NCBI RefSeq assembly: GCF_000002425.4
Contig: NC_037271.1
Location: 14,109,903-14,173,902, forward strand
Source: Physcomitrium patens
Lineage: Eukaryota; Streptophyta; Bryopsida; Funariales; Funariaceae
Direction: 5' to 3'
Length of the DNA: 64,000 bases
Shown: in pieces, positions 20,428-32,799 of the stretch
Layout: each line of letters begins with the position of its first letter
Numbering within the stretch: position 1 is the stretch's first letter
Notes under the pieces: generated by a model
Database searches by the model: none
Seen by the model: only the letters and a program-made list of their open reading frames with translations
Told to the model about the DNA's origin: nothing
Position numbers and translations under genes: made by a program

Positions 20428-23390
20428 ATGAGGTACTACATTTGCTGTATACGCAAATCTACAATTGAAATAATTTCAAAGGCTTATAAAGATTTTGCAC
20501 ATGTATTTGAAAAGAAAAATGCAGATATCTTGTTGAAGCATTGCCTTTACAAATGTACAATTGATCTTCAAGAAGGTGCTCAACCACCATTTGGACTCAT
20601 CTATAACTTATCCTAGAATGAGCTTGCGACTTTAAAAAAGTACATTGAAAAAAATGTGGCTAAGAATTTTATTCGACATTCTAAGTCACTAGCTGATGCT
20701 CCAATATTATTTATAAAGAAGAAAGATGGATCCTTATGAATGTGTGTCAATTATCGCATTCCTTATAAAATTATGATAAAGAATCAATATCTATTGCCAT
20801 TGATATCTAGACTTCTTGATCAACTTAGCCAAGAAAAGAACTTTATGAAGATTGATTTACAAGGTACATATAACTTGGTATACATTAAGGAGGGAGATGA
20901 ATAGAAGACAACATTTTGCACCAGGTATGGACATTTTGAATACAATGTCATGCCTTTTGCACTTACCAATGCTCCAATTATATTCCAATACTTAATGAAT
21001 GATATATTTTGTGAGTATCTTGATGATTTTGTTGTGATATATTTGAATGATATTCCAATCTTTTCTAACAATCTAGAAGACTATAAAAAATATGTCCATC
21101 TTATATTAGAAAAGCTACAAAGTGTTAGACTATATGCAAAATTGGAGAAGTGTGTATTTCATGCACCTCAAGTCAAATTTGTTGGATATATCATTTCCAA
21201 CAAAGGCCTTTTTATGGATCCAAAGAAGGTACAAGCAATCTCAGATTAAGCAAAGCCAAAAATTGTACGTGATGTCAAATACTTTTTTAGATTTATAAAC
21301 TTCTACATGATTTTTGTTAAGAATTACTCCAAGATTGTTGCTCCACTTATATGGTTGACATGCAAGAACAAATTAAATTGGGGCCTCAAAGCAAAGAAAG
21401 CTTTTCAAAGCTTAAAAGATGCTTTCACAATAGCTTCAATTTTGATATATCTAGATTTCAACAAGTCCTATTTTATAGAGACTAATGCCTTAGACTTTGC
21501 ATTGAGAGTAATTTTGTCACAATATGGAAAAGATGGTAAACTACATTGAATTTCATTTCATTCTGAAAAATTTGTAGCAGTAGAAATTAATTACAAAATT
21601 GATAATAAAGAGTTACTTGCTATCATAGATTCTTTCCAAGAATGGCGCTACTTTCTTGAAGGCTCCTTTCATCAGGTGACTGTATATACAAATCATAAGA
21701 ATCTTGAATACTTCATGTCAACTTGAATATTGAACCATTGCCAAACACGTTAGAATATATCTTTATCATAATTTGACTTTTGCATCACATATCAACTTGA
21801 GAGCCAACAAGAATTATCATATGCATTATAAAGATGTTCTTACTTTGAACCAAAAGAAGGTGAGGTAGCATATGATCAATAATAGGTAACCTTGTTAAAA
21901 TCTCAGCAATTTCATCTTTGAACAACCAATGTATCAATGCCTGTGGATTTATCATTTTTTAATCAGGTTTGTAATGCCTCAAACATAGATCCTCTTATTC
22001 TTAATATCAAGTATCTTGCTAACAACCTTCTTGAAGAATCTTCTAAATTCAAGTATGAAGATAATCTCTTGTTCTTTGAAGAATATTTTTTTATTCTTAA
22101 AGGACCAACTCGCTTGTACATTCTTCAAATATGCCATAATTTCTCTGTAGTCGAATATTTCAGATTCAACAAAACCTTGGAACTTTTGTCTAGAAACTTT
22201 TTGTGGCCTAAAATGTGGAAGGATGTTAAAGAATTTTTTTATCATGTTATACTTGTTTAAGGTCAAAGAACCCTCAACATCAGCCATATGAACTTCTTTA
22301 ATCCCATCCTATTCCAAGACATTCATCATCATCTATCTCTATGGATTTTATTATAGATTTGCCACCATCAAATTCATTTAATACTATCTTTATAGTTGTT
22401 GATTGATTGACAAAGATGGCACATTTTATACCTTGTAAGAAGTCAATTACTAGTGAAGGATGGCAAGACTCTTTATTGACAATGTCTATCATTACCACGA
22501 GTTGCTAGATAATATTGTATCAGATCGTGGACCACAATTTGTATCAAGGTTTTGGAAGGTACTTTTCAAGATTCTTAAGATTGACATCAATCTTTTTTAT
22601 ACCTTCTATCCTCAAACTGATGGCCAAATGGAGCAAGTCAATTAAATCCTTGAGCAATATTTGAGGTGTACCATCAACTATCAAGAAGACAATTGGACTT
22701 CCTACTTGTTATTGGCGGAGTTTTCATGTAATAACACAATCCATGCATCTATGCAGCAAATGCCATTCTACTCAAATTACAGTCATCATCCAAAGTTGGA
22801 TATGATAGAGCCTTCAAACTCTGTAAATCTAACAACAGAGGAGTTTGCTACAAAGATGGCTAAACTTGAAGTAACCATGAAGACTCACCTAGAAAAGGCT
22901 CAACAACGTTATAAGCTACTCACAAATGAATTGAGGAAGGAATATCTTCTATTCTAAGTTGGTAACAAAATATACCTTTTTTGATGCAATAAAAAAACCA
23001 ACAAGCCATGTGATAAATTGGACTACCAAAAGCTTGGACCATTTGTGATTCAAAAAAAAAATTAATTACATAACTTATTGCTTAGAGTTATCTTCATCTA
23101 TGAAGATTAATTTAGTCTTTCATGTTTCTTTTTTGGAAAGGTATAAAGAATTGAACATACGATGTCAAAGACAACCACCACATCCTATGATTGAAATCAA
23201 TAATTATGTTGAATTTGAGATAGAAGAGGTATTAGATTCAAGGATAAGATATAGAAGGCTTAAATATCTGGTCCATTGGCAAGGATATGATATCAATGAT
23301 CGTACATGGGAACTAATTGGCAATCTTATAAATGTACAAATAAAGGTTTGAAGGTTCCATCAATGACATCCATCTAGACCAAAAGTGACA
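20428..23390 (+). pseudogene. Copy B pol: RT, RNase H, integrase, chromodomain
   Basis: RT begins near 20480 (KDFAHVFEKKNAD) and reaches the catalytic box near 21034, read here as VIYLNDIP: the first Asp of the YXDD pair is Asn, a G-to-A type change. RNase H follows at about 21430-21730, integrase at 21937-22960 (with RFNKTLELLSR, SDRGPQFVSRF and GQMEQVN), and a chromodomain at about 23190-23330 (EIEEVLDS, YLVHWQGYD, RTWE), whose conserved Trp is kept. Many stops and a few frameshifts interrupt it. It is homologous to copy A over the full overlap. Confidence 0.88.
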
Positions 23391-23610
23391 AAATGAAGAA
23401 CAATATCTTGATAAGATGGCTTCATCATGAAGATTCTTAGTTCTTGGCCTCATAAAGAAGGGGTTGAGGCAATCTTTGAAAAGATAATTTTTTCAAATAT
23501 TTAGAATAGTATAAGTCAATAGTTTGAGTTTAAAACCATAACATATTTATATTCTTTTGCTTTTGTTTACATTACATGATATAGGTAGTTAAGAGATTGA
23601 CGCCTTGTGA

Positions 23611-23933
23611 GTCATACCATCTCAACTAAGGAGCTCGTGGAGACAACCCTCAGATGAAGAGCCACCTAAACCATGAAGATGTTGAAGGATATTAGTAATA
23701 GATCATTGATAATTGTGTTTGAAAAAGAACATGCTTATGAAGGATGTCCAGCAGAATTGTTTGCAGAACAATTTTATAATGAAGATATCAAAGTTTATAC
23801 TTGATAACAAGTAGAAGGCTTGGGATACTATCAATAGCTGTAAGGGCCTATGAACCATTTATCTTGTAAAAAATAACTAGAATATATAGCAGATACTATG
23901 AGACAAATCTTCAATTTCTTACGCTTATACTAG
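23611..23933 (+). pseudogene. Extra ORF between pol and 3' LTR, copy B (unrecognised)
   Basis: Homologue of the copy A frame at 2387-2716, at the same place between chromodomain and polypurine tract. Conserved blocks include AYEGCPAELFAEQFYNEDI, QVEGLGYY, GPMNHL and LEYIADTMRQIFNFLR. By eye roughly half of the last 75 residues match copy A, and many differences are conservative. Copy B has several stops and a 1-nt deletion near 23700. The start is not defined; TAG at 23931-23933 ends it. Function unknown. Confidence 0.6.
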
Positions 23934-23983
23934 CTTGTTGCAACATTGCTTCTTTTAGACCTTGAAGCTAAAAGAGGAGGTGA

Positions 23984-24395
23984 TGTCAGAGACATGTAAT
24001 TGAAGAAGATTCTAAAAAGTTCTAGAAGATATCAATAGGTTCTAAGAAGGCTCTTGAAAGATCTAGAAGATTTCAAAAGATTCTAATAGATTCTAAAAAA
24101 ATTCTAGAAGATCAAAGGAGGTCCTAGAATATTCTAGGAGGTTTTAGATCATTTAGGAAGTTCCTAAAGAAGGATCTTAGGCTTACTTTGTTCTCAAGCC
24201 TCATAAAAACTTATCAAGAAGCTTCCTAGGATCTAATATATATAGGAGTCAAGGTTGAGGATATCCTCAATCTTGATAACTCACTTCTTATGGTCTAGCT
24301 AAAACCTTCTTGCCTTGTATCTAGTTGTTGTTTTAATGTCAAGTTAACTCTAATCCTTGGTCTTGCATCCTTGTCTTGTATATGGTCCCTAATAG
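23984..24395 (+). repeat. 3' LTR of copy B
   Basis: Starts TGTCAGAGACATG, closer to the copy A LTR start than its own 5' partner is, and follows the polypurine tract. The TTC/GAA periodicity is present but more degenerate than in the 5' LTR. TATATATA is at 24237-24244. It ends near GGTCCCTAATAG, with uncertainty of about 20 bp. Confidence 0.7.
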
Positions 24396-25236
24396 CAAGG
24401 TTGTTAAGAGCTTTATTTAAGATTTAGGATTTAATTAAGGATTTATTAGAATTACTTTTGGATCTAAAGTTTATTTAAAATTTGATTAGGATTTAAGATT
24501 TTTTTGGCTTTAATTTATGTTTAATTAAGATTTAATTAGAATTTTATTAGAATTTGTCTAAAATTTGATTAGAATTTATAAAAAATTTGATTAGAATTTT
24601 CTAAGATTTGATTAGGATTTTTTTTAGGTTTGTCTAGGATTTGAATAGGATTCAATAGGATTGGTCTAAAATTTAGGATTTCATTGGGATTTAACTTAAA
24701 ATTTGGTTAAGATTCAATTAGGATTTGACCTAAAATTTGATTAAGATTTATTAGAATTTTATTTAGGATTAAATTAGGATTTATTTAGAATTTCTATTTT
24801 TAATGTTTTTTAAAGGTTATTTTTTGTTTCTTTAAAAGTTACTATTTCTAATATTTCTATAAGATTTATTTTTATTTTTCTTTGAAATTAATTTAGGAAT
24901 TTTATATGTTTCTTTTGAAACTTCTTTTAAATTTATTTTTAATTAGTTAAACTATGATTAGGATTATTGAGGTTTATTTTAAATTTATTTAAGTTTCTAT
25001 TAGACTTTATAGGCTTTTTGTTGCATTTCAACTTACCTTTTACAGCTAGATGCTTGATACATTGTCAAGCAAGAATACATATAATATGACACTAACGTTC
25101 CTAGCCTCTCACCATCATCTTTAGCAATGGTTGGAAATAGGGAACGACTATGAACATGAATAGAGGATCTAAAGGTGCAATGATGCTTAAGATAGAGTAG
25201 GTTGCTTTAATAAAAAATTGGGTTGCTTTATCATTT
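24396..25236. repeat. Repeat family X, copy 1, right part with inverted repeat end
   Basis: This part matches 52290-52740 (blocks TTTTTAAAGGTTATTTTTTGTTTC-like, AACTACTAGATG..TTGATGCAT-like and TCAAGCAAGAAT). It starts with about 350 bp of short AGGATTTAATT-like units (24440-24790). The end, 25200-25236, is the inverse of the element start at 17001 and contains GGTTGCTTTA twice. A (TA)n run follows. Confidence 0.5.
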
Positions 25237-26137
25237 ATATATATATATATATATAATATTATTATATATTAAAAATATATTTCTATTTTCAAATTAAATA
25301 ATTTTAAACATGATTATTTTAAACATAGATGACAAATTATTTAAATAAAAAAAAATAAAAAAATAAATACACATATACAAATACAAACAAATCAAAATAA
25401 GTGCTACACTTTAAGAATACTTTTGTAATAGCTTCCTAGATTCAAAAGGCTTTTAGATCCAATGGATAAAGACAAAAAAGCTCCTATGTAAAAGAATGTT
25501 ATCAACCTAAATTACTTCTATTCATTTTTAGAATATACATGTAAATAGTATAAGTTTCTCTTTTAAAATAAGTTTTATTAAAAATAATAAATCCCTCAAT
25601 TGCTTCATAAGTTGAAAAAGTGAATGATATGTCAAATTTTGTTTTTGCTACTATTTGAATTTATGTTTTGAATCAATGTAAGCATTGTTATCGTCATATT
25701 TTTAGAGCTATTAAAAAAAGTTTACTTAGAAAATATTTTATGGCTATTTATTATTATTAATACTTTAGTACCTTTTTTTCAATGAGATATTTAAAAATCC
25801 ATCAAATATTGTGCCTAATTCTAAAAGTATAACCAGATCTTTAGAATCCATTTTAAGATTAAAATACTAATTTTGTTATATTTCACCATGTCTTAATTTT
25901 AAAAACGTGTCATACTCGAGAGTATTACCTTTAATATAAAATTGAGATGTCAAAATCAATAACATTCTAACTAATGAAAATAGTTTTTTTTCAAATAAAA
26001 AACTCTAAAATAATAAAAGAAAGCAAGATGTTTATCAATTTTTTATTATATATCACCTTATTAAATTTAATAATTGTTGGTAGTTGATTAAAAGAAATAA
26101 TATTATTAAAATAAATCTATTTTGGAAAATTTATAAG

Positions 26138-26171
<34 letters not shown>

Positions 26172-28376
26172 TTCTATGAAAATTTATTAATAACATGTTA
26201 ATTTTGATGTAAAAATTAAAGATTTTAAAATAAATTTTGGTACTAAATATTAAATATCTAATTTTTATGATTTTTTTATTATATAATTTGAAAAAAAAAT
26301 GGTGAAAAAATATTAGAATTAAAAATTAAAAGTTTTAGACAAAAAAATAAGACCTCAATTTCTTTCAAAATTTCAAGCAATATAGAACTAGATAATTATA
26401 TTTTGAGTCTTTAAAAAGTCTTCAAATATATAACTTGTATATAAGTTAGTTGGTTTTAATACTACAACCAAATAAACAAGTATTATTATTAATATTTTGT
26501 AATAAAATCAATTTTTTCTTATGTTACTTTTACATTACTTTAAAATTTATCCATAAGGTTATATTTAACATAAAATTATTATACTGGTTTTTTTATTATT
26601 ATTTATTATAAAATTTTAAATATTGATAATAACCATGTTTGACCTAAAGTAGTGCATATTGAATAAAAGAAATATACTGTGTTATTATTAAGAAACATAG
26701 TTAGTACATATTACATTACATAATGATTTTGATAGTAGATATCAGACGGTTCTAAAATATTTAATTTAGAAACATAATTAGTTAAATTAATTAATAAAGA
26801 GAGTTGTTTTTTAAACATGTTTAAGATATTAAAAAGAATCCTAAAAGATGTTATAATAATGTTTTCAAGCTTTCCAAAGACAAAACCTTGCATTAGAGTT
26901 TTTTTCTTTTTTTCGTTCATTCAATTTTAAAATCTTGATGATTTATTATGTTAATTTTGAATCAGCTATAATAACATGTAATATAATAGATCTAATTGGT
27001 GGTTTCTTTTTATGAAATATTTTAAAATTTGGAACTATTTAGAAAACAAATTCTAGGTAGTTCATTCAGAAAATAAAAAAATCTGAAAATTTTGAGGTTA
27101 AAGACTATGTAATAATTTCATTATTAAAAATAAACATCAATTAAAGAAGTAAGTAAAATAAATAGTAAAGAGCCTGCTTGAAAGGAAGTATATTACAAGA
27201 TTGCCTAGTACATTAATTTTACTCTAAATTATAAAAGCACCAAAAATATCTTAAAATTTCTAAATACTAAAAATTCATGTTAAGTTTGAAGTATAAATAG
27301 TGTTACAACTTTTTGTAATAAATAAATATTTAATTACAACACAAGAAGATTATTAATAAAATTATAATTTTTAGATTATTATAAAGCTTAAATATATTTT
27401 TCAACTTTAGAGGAAAGATTATTAATCAATATTATTTTAAAATTTTATTTTTAAAATGATAATTATCAAATTAGTAATAAAAAATAATATATATCTACAC
27501 AAATATAAATTTTTTGGTTTAATTTTTTATTATTGTTGATGCCAGAAAAAACTGTTAAAATGAAATTTACATCAAACTAATTTTTTATTTAAAGAACATG
27601 CAATAATATATGCAATTTGTTATAAAGACATGTTCTATGTATCCAATGATAATACAGAATACATTCTAGCATGAACTATTTAAAGTTTTTGTAATTATTA
27701 TAAATATATTAAAATAATCCTCTAAATATTATATATATATATTTCTTCATATAAATCTACAGTTGCAAGGTATCATGTCTTACAAATTATTGAATTATTT
27801 TTATTAAAAAATATAACAAAATTTATTATTTTTAATCAAAAAATATTACTCAATATGAAATTTGATAGATTTATATATATGAAAAAATCAATATGATTAA
27901 TTAGAATCTAGGGAGAGTTATTTTTAATTATTTTGTTATTTATTTTAAATTAATAAATTAATTTTATATATATATATATGATAAATTAAAATAAATTAAA
28001 AATAATTTGAAATAAATAGATATTGCTAATGTAGATAATATTTTTATTAATAAAAATTTAAAAACTTCACAAATAGAAATTGGACCTATATACACATTAT
28101 GTATTTTTATTAACTTCTTCTAAAAATATTTTATTTTTAAAATGTTACTTTAGAAGTGTTGTGTAATTTTAACACTTTATCTACAATCTTTGTGGTTTTT
28201 AATGTACCTCCATATGATATTCTTTTTAGCTAGTGTATATGAAAGTAAGATTTATACAATCTTCAAGCTTATAATACCTTTCTTATGAAATAGTTTTTAT
28301 TCACTAGTTTTTGGTTTTTCTCATTTTAAAAGAACCAATTTAGTACGTTCTAATTTTTTGATATATTTATTTTAGT

Positions 28377-28419
<43 letters not shown>

Positions 28420-29000
28420 TCTTCTTTAAATTTTTTTAAAAATTTATGTTCTTGATATTTCAACAAGACAAATATTAATTACATTATTTCTTAAATATTT
28501 AAATTTTTTTTTCATTATTTCTAAACTTGAAAATTCCTAATAGATATAAAAATTGAAAATAAATTTCTTCCAAATTACTATTGTTATTACATTGCAATAT
28601 TTTCATTTTTTCTTTTATTTTTAATATATATATGAAAAAATTTAATGTATTTTACTTATGTTCTTTAAAAAAATAAAAGTAATATAAAAGTGTAATAATT
28701 CAATATATTGGTTTTATTTATTACTATTATTGAAAATAATAAGTTAATTTAAAAAATAAATTAAAAAAAATCTTTGATATTTGTACTACTTTAAGAAATT
28801 AATCTTATAGTAAATTATTATGAATTAATAATTTAATTATAAAATATTTAAAATAATTATTTTAAATTAATTTAATTGAAATACATTTAATTTTTTATTT
28901 TTATTAAATATTCATATCGTATTATTAAAATCTAATACCAAATTAATTTAATTTTAGTATCTTAAATTAAATTTACTTAAATATTATGTCTATGACAATG
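25237..29000. other. AT-rich intergenic region, no gene seen
   Basis: About 3.8 kb of very AT-rich sequence with (TA)n runs near 25237-25254, 26137-26166, 27970-27980 and 28378-28420. No ORF, RNA gene or recognisable transposon domain can be supported. Confidence 0.65.
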
Positions 29001-29839
29001 ATTTTTGTTATCTATTAAGAATTCTTTTGATGGACTTTGCTTGCCAATTTTTTAATAGTTCTTATAAAGAGTTCAAAAGAGAAGAAGAAATAAGAGCCAG
29101 ATTTTGAGCCCCTCCCCTTTGTAGAGGTGCTAGAGCAGCATCTTTATGGATTGGTACAGATTTAATTTGAAAGCTATTTAAAAAATGTACTAGAAATAGT
29201 AATAGAATTTTTATCTAGACCTCATATAGATATTGTTGTGCTTAATAGCAATTGTGCTTTGTAGTGAAATTATATTCTTTAGTATATTTTTTGATAGATG
29301 TAAGGTCACCCTTGAAGTAAACCACTTATATCTTTGAGTCTTCTAAATTGAATTGTTGTAAGTTTGATCTGTGTATCTTTGTAATAAATTCCAAAAATTG
29401 ATATTAAATCAACAATGAGCATATGAGCATTGAAGAAGATAGCTATATGTCCAATATAAGAGGGTGATTGGAGCTTACAATATTGGAATTGTTTTTGTCA
29501 AGTAACTATTGGTTACAACCTTTGTATAAGCTAGTAAAACAAACAAAGATGAATAATCATTTCATTGCTTTAGCTTAATCTATTGTAATGTGTAGATTTG
29601 GTATATGAGCATTTGATTGAGGTTGAAATTAATTTTTTGAAGCAATTGAATGAGAAGATCCTATAAATCATTAATTTAAATATAATAATAATAATAATAA
29701 TATTTTTTTTATATTTCCTTAGAATTTATAAGTCTTATAAGTTTAGATTAAAAAAAAGTAATTGCATAAGACATTGAAAAAAAAACTTATAAATGAGATT
29801 CACAAAAAATAAAAAAAGTTCAGTTTAAGGATTGTAAAT

Positions 29840-31380
29840 ATAATTTATTCAAGTCTTATAGATGAAGTGTTGTACAATGTCATAAATAAGACTATGGACA
29901 AAACTAAAAAGTTTGTATATGACCAAATTTCTAAAAAATTGACTAAAAATAAAGCAACAATTATATACCTTACAAATGAAGAAAAACATTATTGTTTTGT
30001 ATCACCTAAAGAACTTCAACAATTTTTTTTATAAGTTGATTAACATTGATATCAAATCAAAGGATGAAAATAAAGATTTATTATTGTTAATTTTATTACC
30101 TCCCTTGTTTGAGCATCTACTTATTATTCTTTTATATAGTAAAGATACCATTAAATTAAAAAAGGTCATCATAGCTTACTTATTAAATAAGATGAAAAAA
30201 AGACCTAATAATGAAACACCACAATCAAAGGCATTGTTTATGAAAGATAGGCCTATGTACAAAGAATAGAATATAGTAAAATATAAATCTAAATTTAGAT
30301 CTAAATTAAATAAATCAAAGCTCAATTGTTTTGACTATGGCAAGTTAAGATACTATAAAAAAATGTTTAAGAACAGAAAAGAAGACTCAAACAAGGATAG
30401 AGGTTAATCTTTTGAATAAATTAATATTATTGATTTTGATTAAAAAATATGATAATATCCTTATAATAACTATTAGAAAGAATAGATTTTGAGATGTATA
30501 GAATTTTGACTAGGGTTGTTTATATTATATGTGTTCTTAAAAGGATTAGTTTTATACTCATAATCCATACAAAGATAAGACTATACTTATGAAAAATGAC
30601 ATGCCATATAAGACAATAAGAATTGGCATTGCAAGCATCAAGATGTTTTTTGAAATTATTAAGATATTATCTAATTTTGAAATATTTTAAAATTGAAGAA
30701 GAATCTAATTTCTTTAGAAGCATTAGATTTGATTAGATGTAAGTGATAAAAAAAAATAAATAAATAAATAAATAAAAAACTTAAAAATTATTAGGAAAGC
30801 TCTAAGCTTTTAGAAGATATTGTTATATATAAAACAACTATTATGTCTTTTTAAGAAAAGTACACTCTAAGTACTACTCAATTTTCACATGTTTATTTGA
30901 AAAACGTAAATAAAAAAAGACTTTTGGAACTACACAAGTACCAACCTTTGAAAGGTATAAAATCTTATAAGTTAGACTTTTACAAGCATTATATATTTTA
31001 AAAACATAATAGAATAAGCTTCAATACTATTATTTATCATATTAAAGGCATATTAGATTATATACATTTGAATGTATAATGACCTGCATTAGGTGCTTTT
31101 AAAGTTAGAGCATTGTATTTTATTTTGTTGTAGATGATTGTTCAAAAAAGGTGTGAGTCTATATGATGAAGTAAAAATCTCAGGTATTTTCTACCTTCAA
31201 AGATGGAAAAATAAATATAGAAAAATCAATTAACAAGAATGTAAAGTACTTTAGATTTGATAATAGAAAAAAACATAAGTTAGACGAATTTGATAGTTTT
31301 TGCAATGCAAAAGAGATATTTTATTACTTTACTAATTCTTATATTCTTTAATAAAATAAGATAGCAGAAAAATGTTGTAT
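29840..31380 (+). mobile_element. Ty1/copia retrotransposon remnant (gag and integrase)
   Basis: Around 29850-29975 and then, after a frameshift, 29976-30269, the translation matches copia gag of the UBN2 type (SLIDEVLYNVINKTM, then LLLILLPPLFEHLL and LLYSKDTIKLKKVI). A decayed knuckle (NCFDYGKLRYYKKM) follows near 30325. At 30920-31380 pieces of the GAG-pre-integrase and integrase domains appear in several frames (YKLDFYKHYIF, TIIYHIKGILDYIHL, then an NKIAEK fragment). Stops and frameshifts are frequent. It ends at about 31380, where repeat X begins inside integrase. No LTR was identified. Confidence 0.75.
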
Positions 31381-31850
31381 GATAACACAATTATATGGTA
31401 AAATATAAAAATATGGATTTTATTCTAAAAGCTCATACTAGAAAGATATAGTAGAAAACTATAGATAAATAATATGAAGGTAGTAATTTTTGTTTTAGTA
31501 TTAATGTTGTCTTTCTATAAAAAAAAAAAAATACTTCTATTTATTTTATAAGACTATAGATAAGACAAAAAAAAAATAGATTGAGAAGATAAATTATATA
31601 GGTATCTTTAGAAGAGAATCTAATATAGATTTGAGAAAAATTTATTTTAAAATAGTAAGAATTTATACCCAGAGAAGACTTGTTGTGAACTAGGATCAAA
31701 ATCAAACCATGAGACACAAAACCATGCATCTATGGCAATTCTAAGATTCTTTGGTTGATTGAAGAGCAAAGTTTTAAAAAATTCTTTTGAGAGGTTTTTT
31801 AAAAATTAATTTCATGTAATTAAAAGGCATATTGAGTTTTTATCATGAAA
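31381..31850. repeat. Repeat family X, copy 3 (fragment)
   Basis: The fragment matches the left body of X at 17100-17480 and 51330-51650 (ATTATATGGTAAAA, AAGATATAGTAGAAAA, GAGAAGACTTGTTGTGAAC, ACAAAACCATGCA). It joins the copia integrase remnant on the left and the type-2 LTR of copy C on the right. A 62-codon minus-strand ORF inside is not a gene. Confidence 0.55.
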
Positions 31851-31854
31851 ATAT

Positions 31855-32395
31855 AATTACCTATATGCTTTAGATAAAAATAGGTAAAAGTAGATTAATT
31901 CCATAATATCTTCTTTAGAAGCTTTCTAGAAGCTTCATAGATGCTGCTTTGACTTTATAGGTATCTTTAATTGACTTTTTAGGTTAAAAACGTGGTCAAC
32001 AAGTTGGCCATGTGCCATATATGTTGGTAGCTTGAAGGACAAGCTAAATATATAGCCTATACATAGAAAACTTGCTTTGTAAGCTAAGGCATGTATCTTA
32101 CAAAGTCAACACATATTAGAGGTCCTATAGAACATCACCACATAGCTCCTAGTTAGATAGTATATATAAAGATAAGAGTGAAGCCCTCTTCACTCTTGTC
32201 AACTCTTTTCTTGCTTCTAGTCTAGATTTAATAGTCTTTAATTTCCTTATCTTTTGGCAATAGCAATTTTAGTTTTTTTTTCAATATACATATTACTTTA
32301 TTTTTATTTTTTTACTTTTCTTTTAACACATATTTTTTAGGTTTATACATCTTCTTCCAATTCATGTCCTTGATAGATTGACAAGAGTATATTTA
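31855..32395 (+). repeat. Type-2 LTR of copy C
   Basis: Same family as 3750-4290. Near its left end TTTCTAGAAGCTTC (about 31929) is a perfect three-unit heat-shock element (TTC-TA-GAA-GC-TTC), so the motif is not limited to the copy A/B LTR type. TATATATA-like sequence is at about 32161. A primer-binding-like site follows. The left boundary is approximate. Confidence 0.7.
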
Positions 32396-32799
32396 TAATA
32401 TTAGAGCTTTATCTTTTCTTGATTAAAAGTAGATTAACTTTTTTTTTTTTGATAAGACATAAGCGTATTAGAAGTTGCAGATTACCGTCTTCTAAACTAA
32501 TCTTTTTTTTAGTATCTTCATTGTTCTAAAGTCCTCTCTTCTGTTTGTCTTGAGCAATATTAGAAATTTATTTTTTATGTATTTTCATAGTAGAGCTTGT
32601 TGAAATGAAGAGTACAATGACACAAATGCAAGAACAATTTAGGGAATTAATACTTGCAATGTATTAATTTAATTTACCACCATAAGAAGTAACAAGAATG
32701 ACAAGAAGTGAAGATATAGATATGATTGGAGTTGCTTTAACATTTGCATCCAATCATGTCCCTTCTCCTATGGTAGAACATCCTTCTCGTGTTGTGTTG

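Larger units (their letters stand above)
18135..24395 (+). mobile_element. Ty3/gypsy chromovirus, copy B (both LTRs present)
   Basis: An almost full-length but decayed element with two matching LTRs (about 18135-18592 and 23984-24395). Between them lie a primer-binding-like site, gag, protease, RT, RNase H, integrase, chromodomain, an extra ORF and a polypurine tract (AAAGAGGAGG near 23971). Gene order equals that of copy A. Many in-frame stops and some frameshifts show it is dead. It is inserted in repeat X, whose halves lie on either side. The two LTRs differ at many positions, so the insertion is old. Confidence 0.88.

Noticed and set aside
25420-25600. Possible further inverted type-2 LTR fragment
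   Set aside because: Only scattered blocks resemble the LTR start; the similarity is not above what AT-rich DNA gives by chance.
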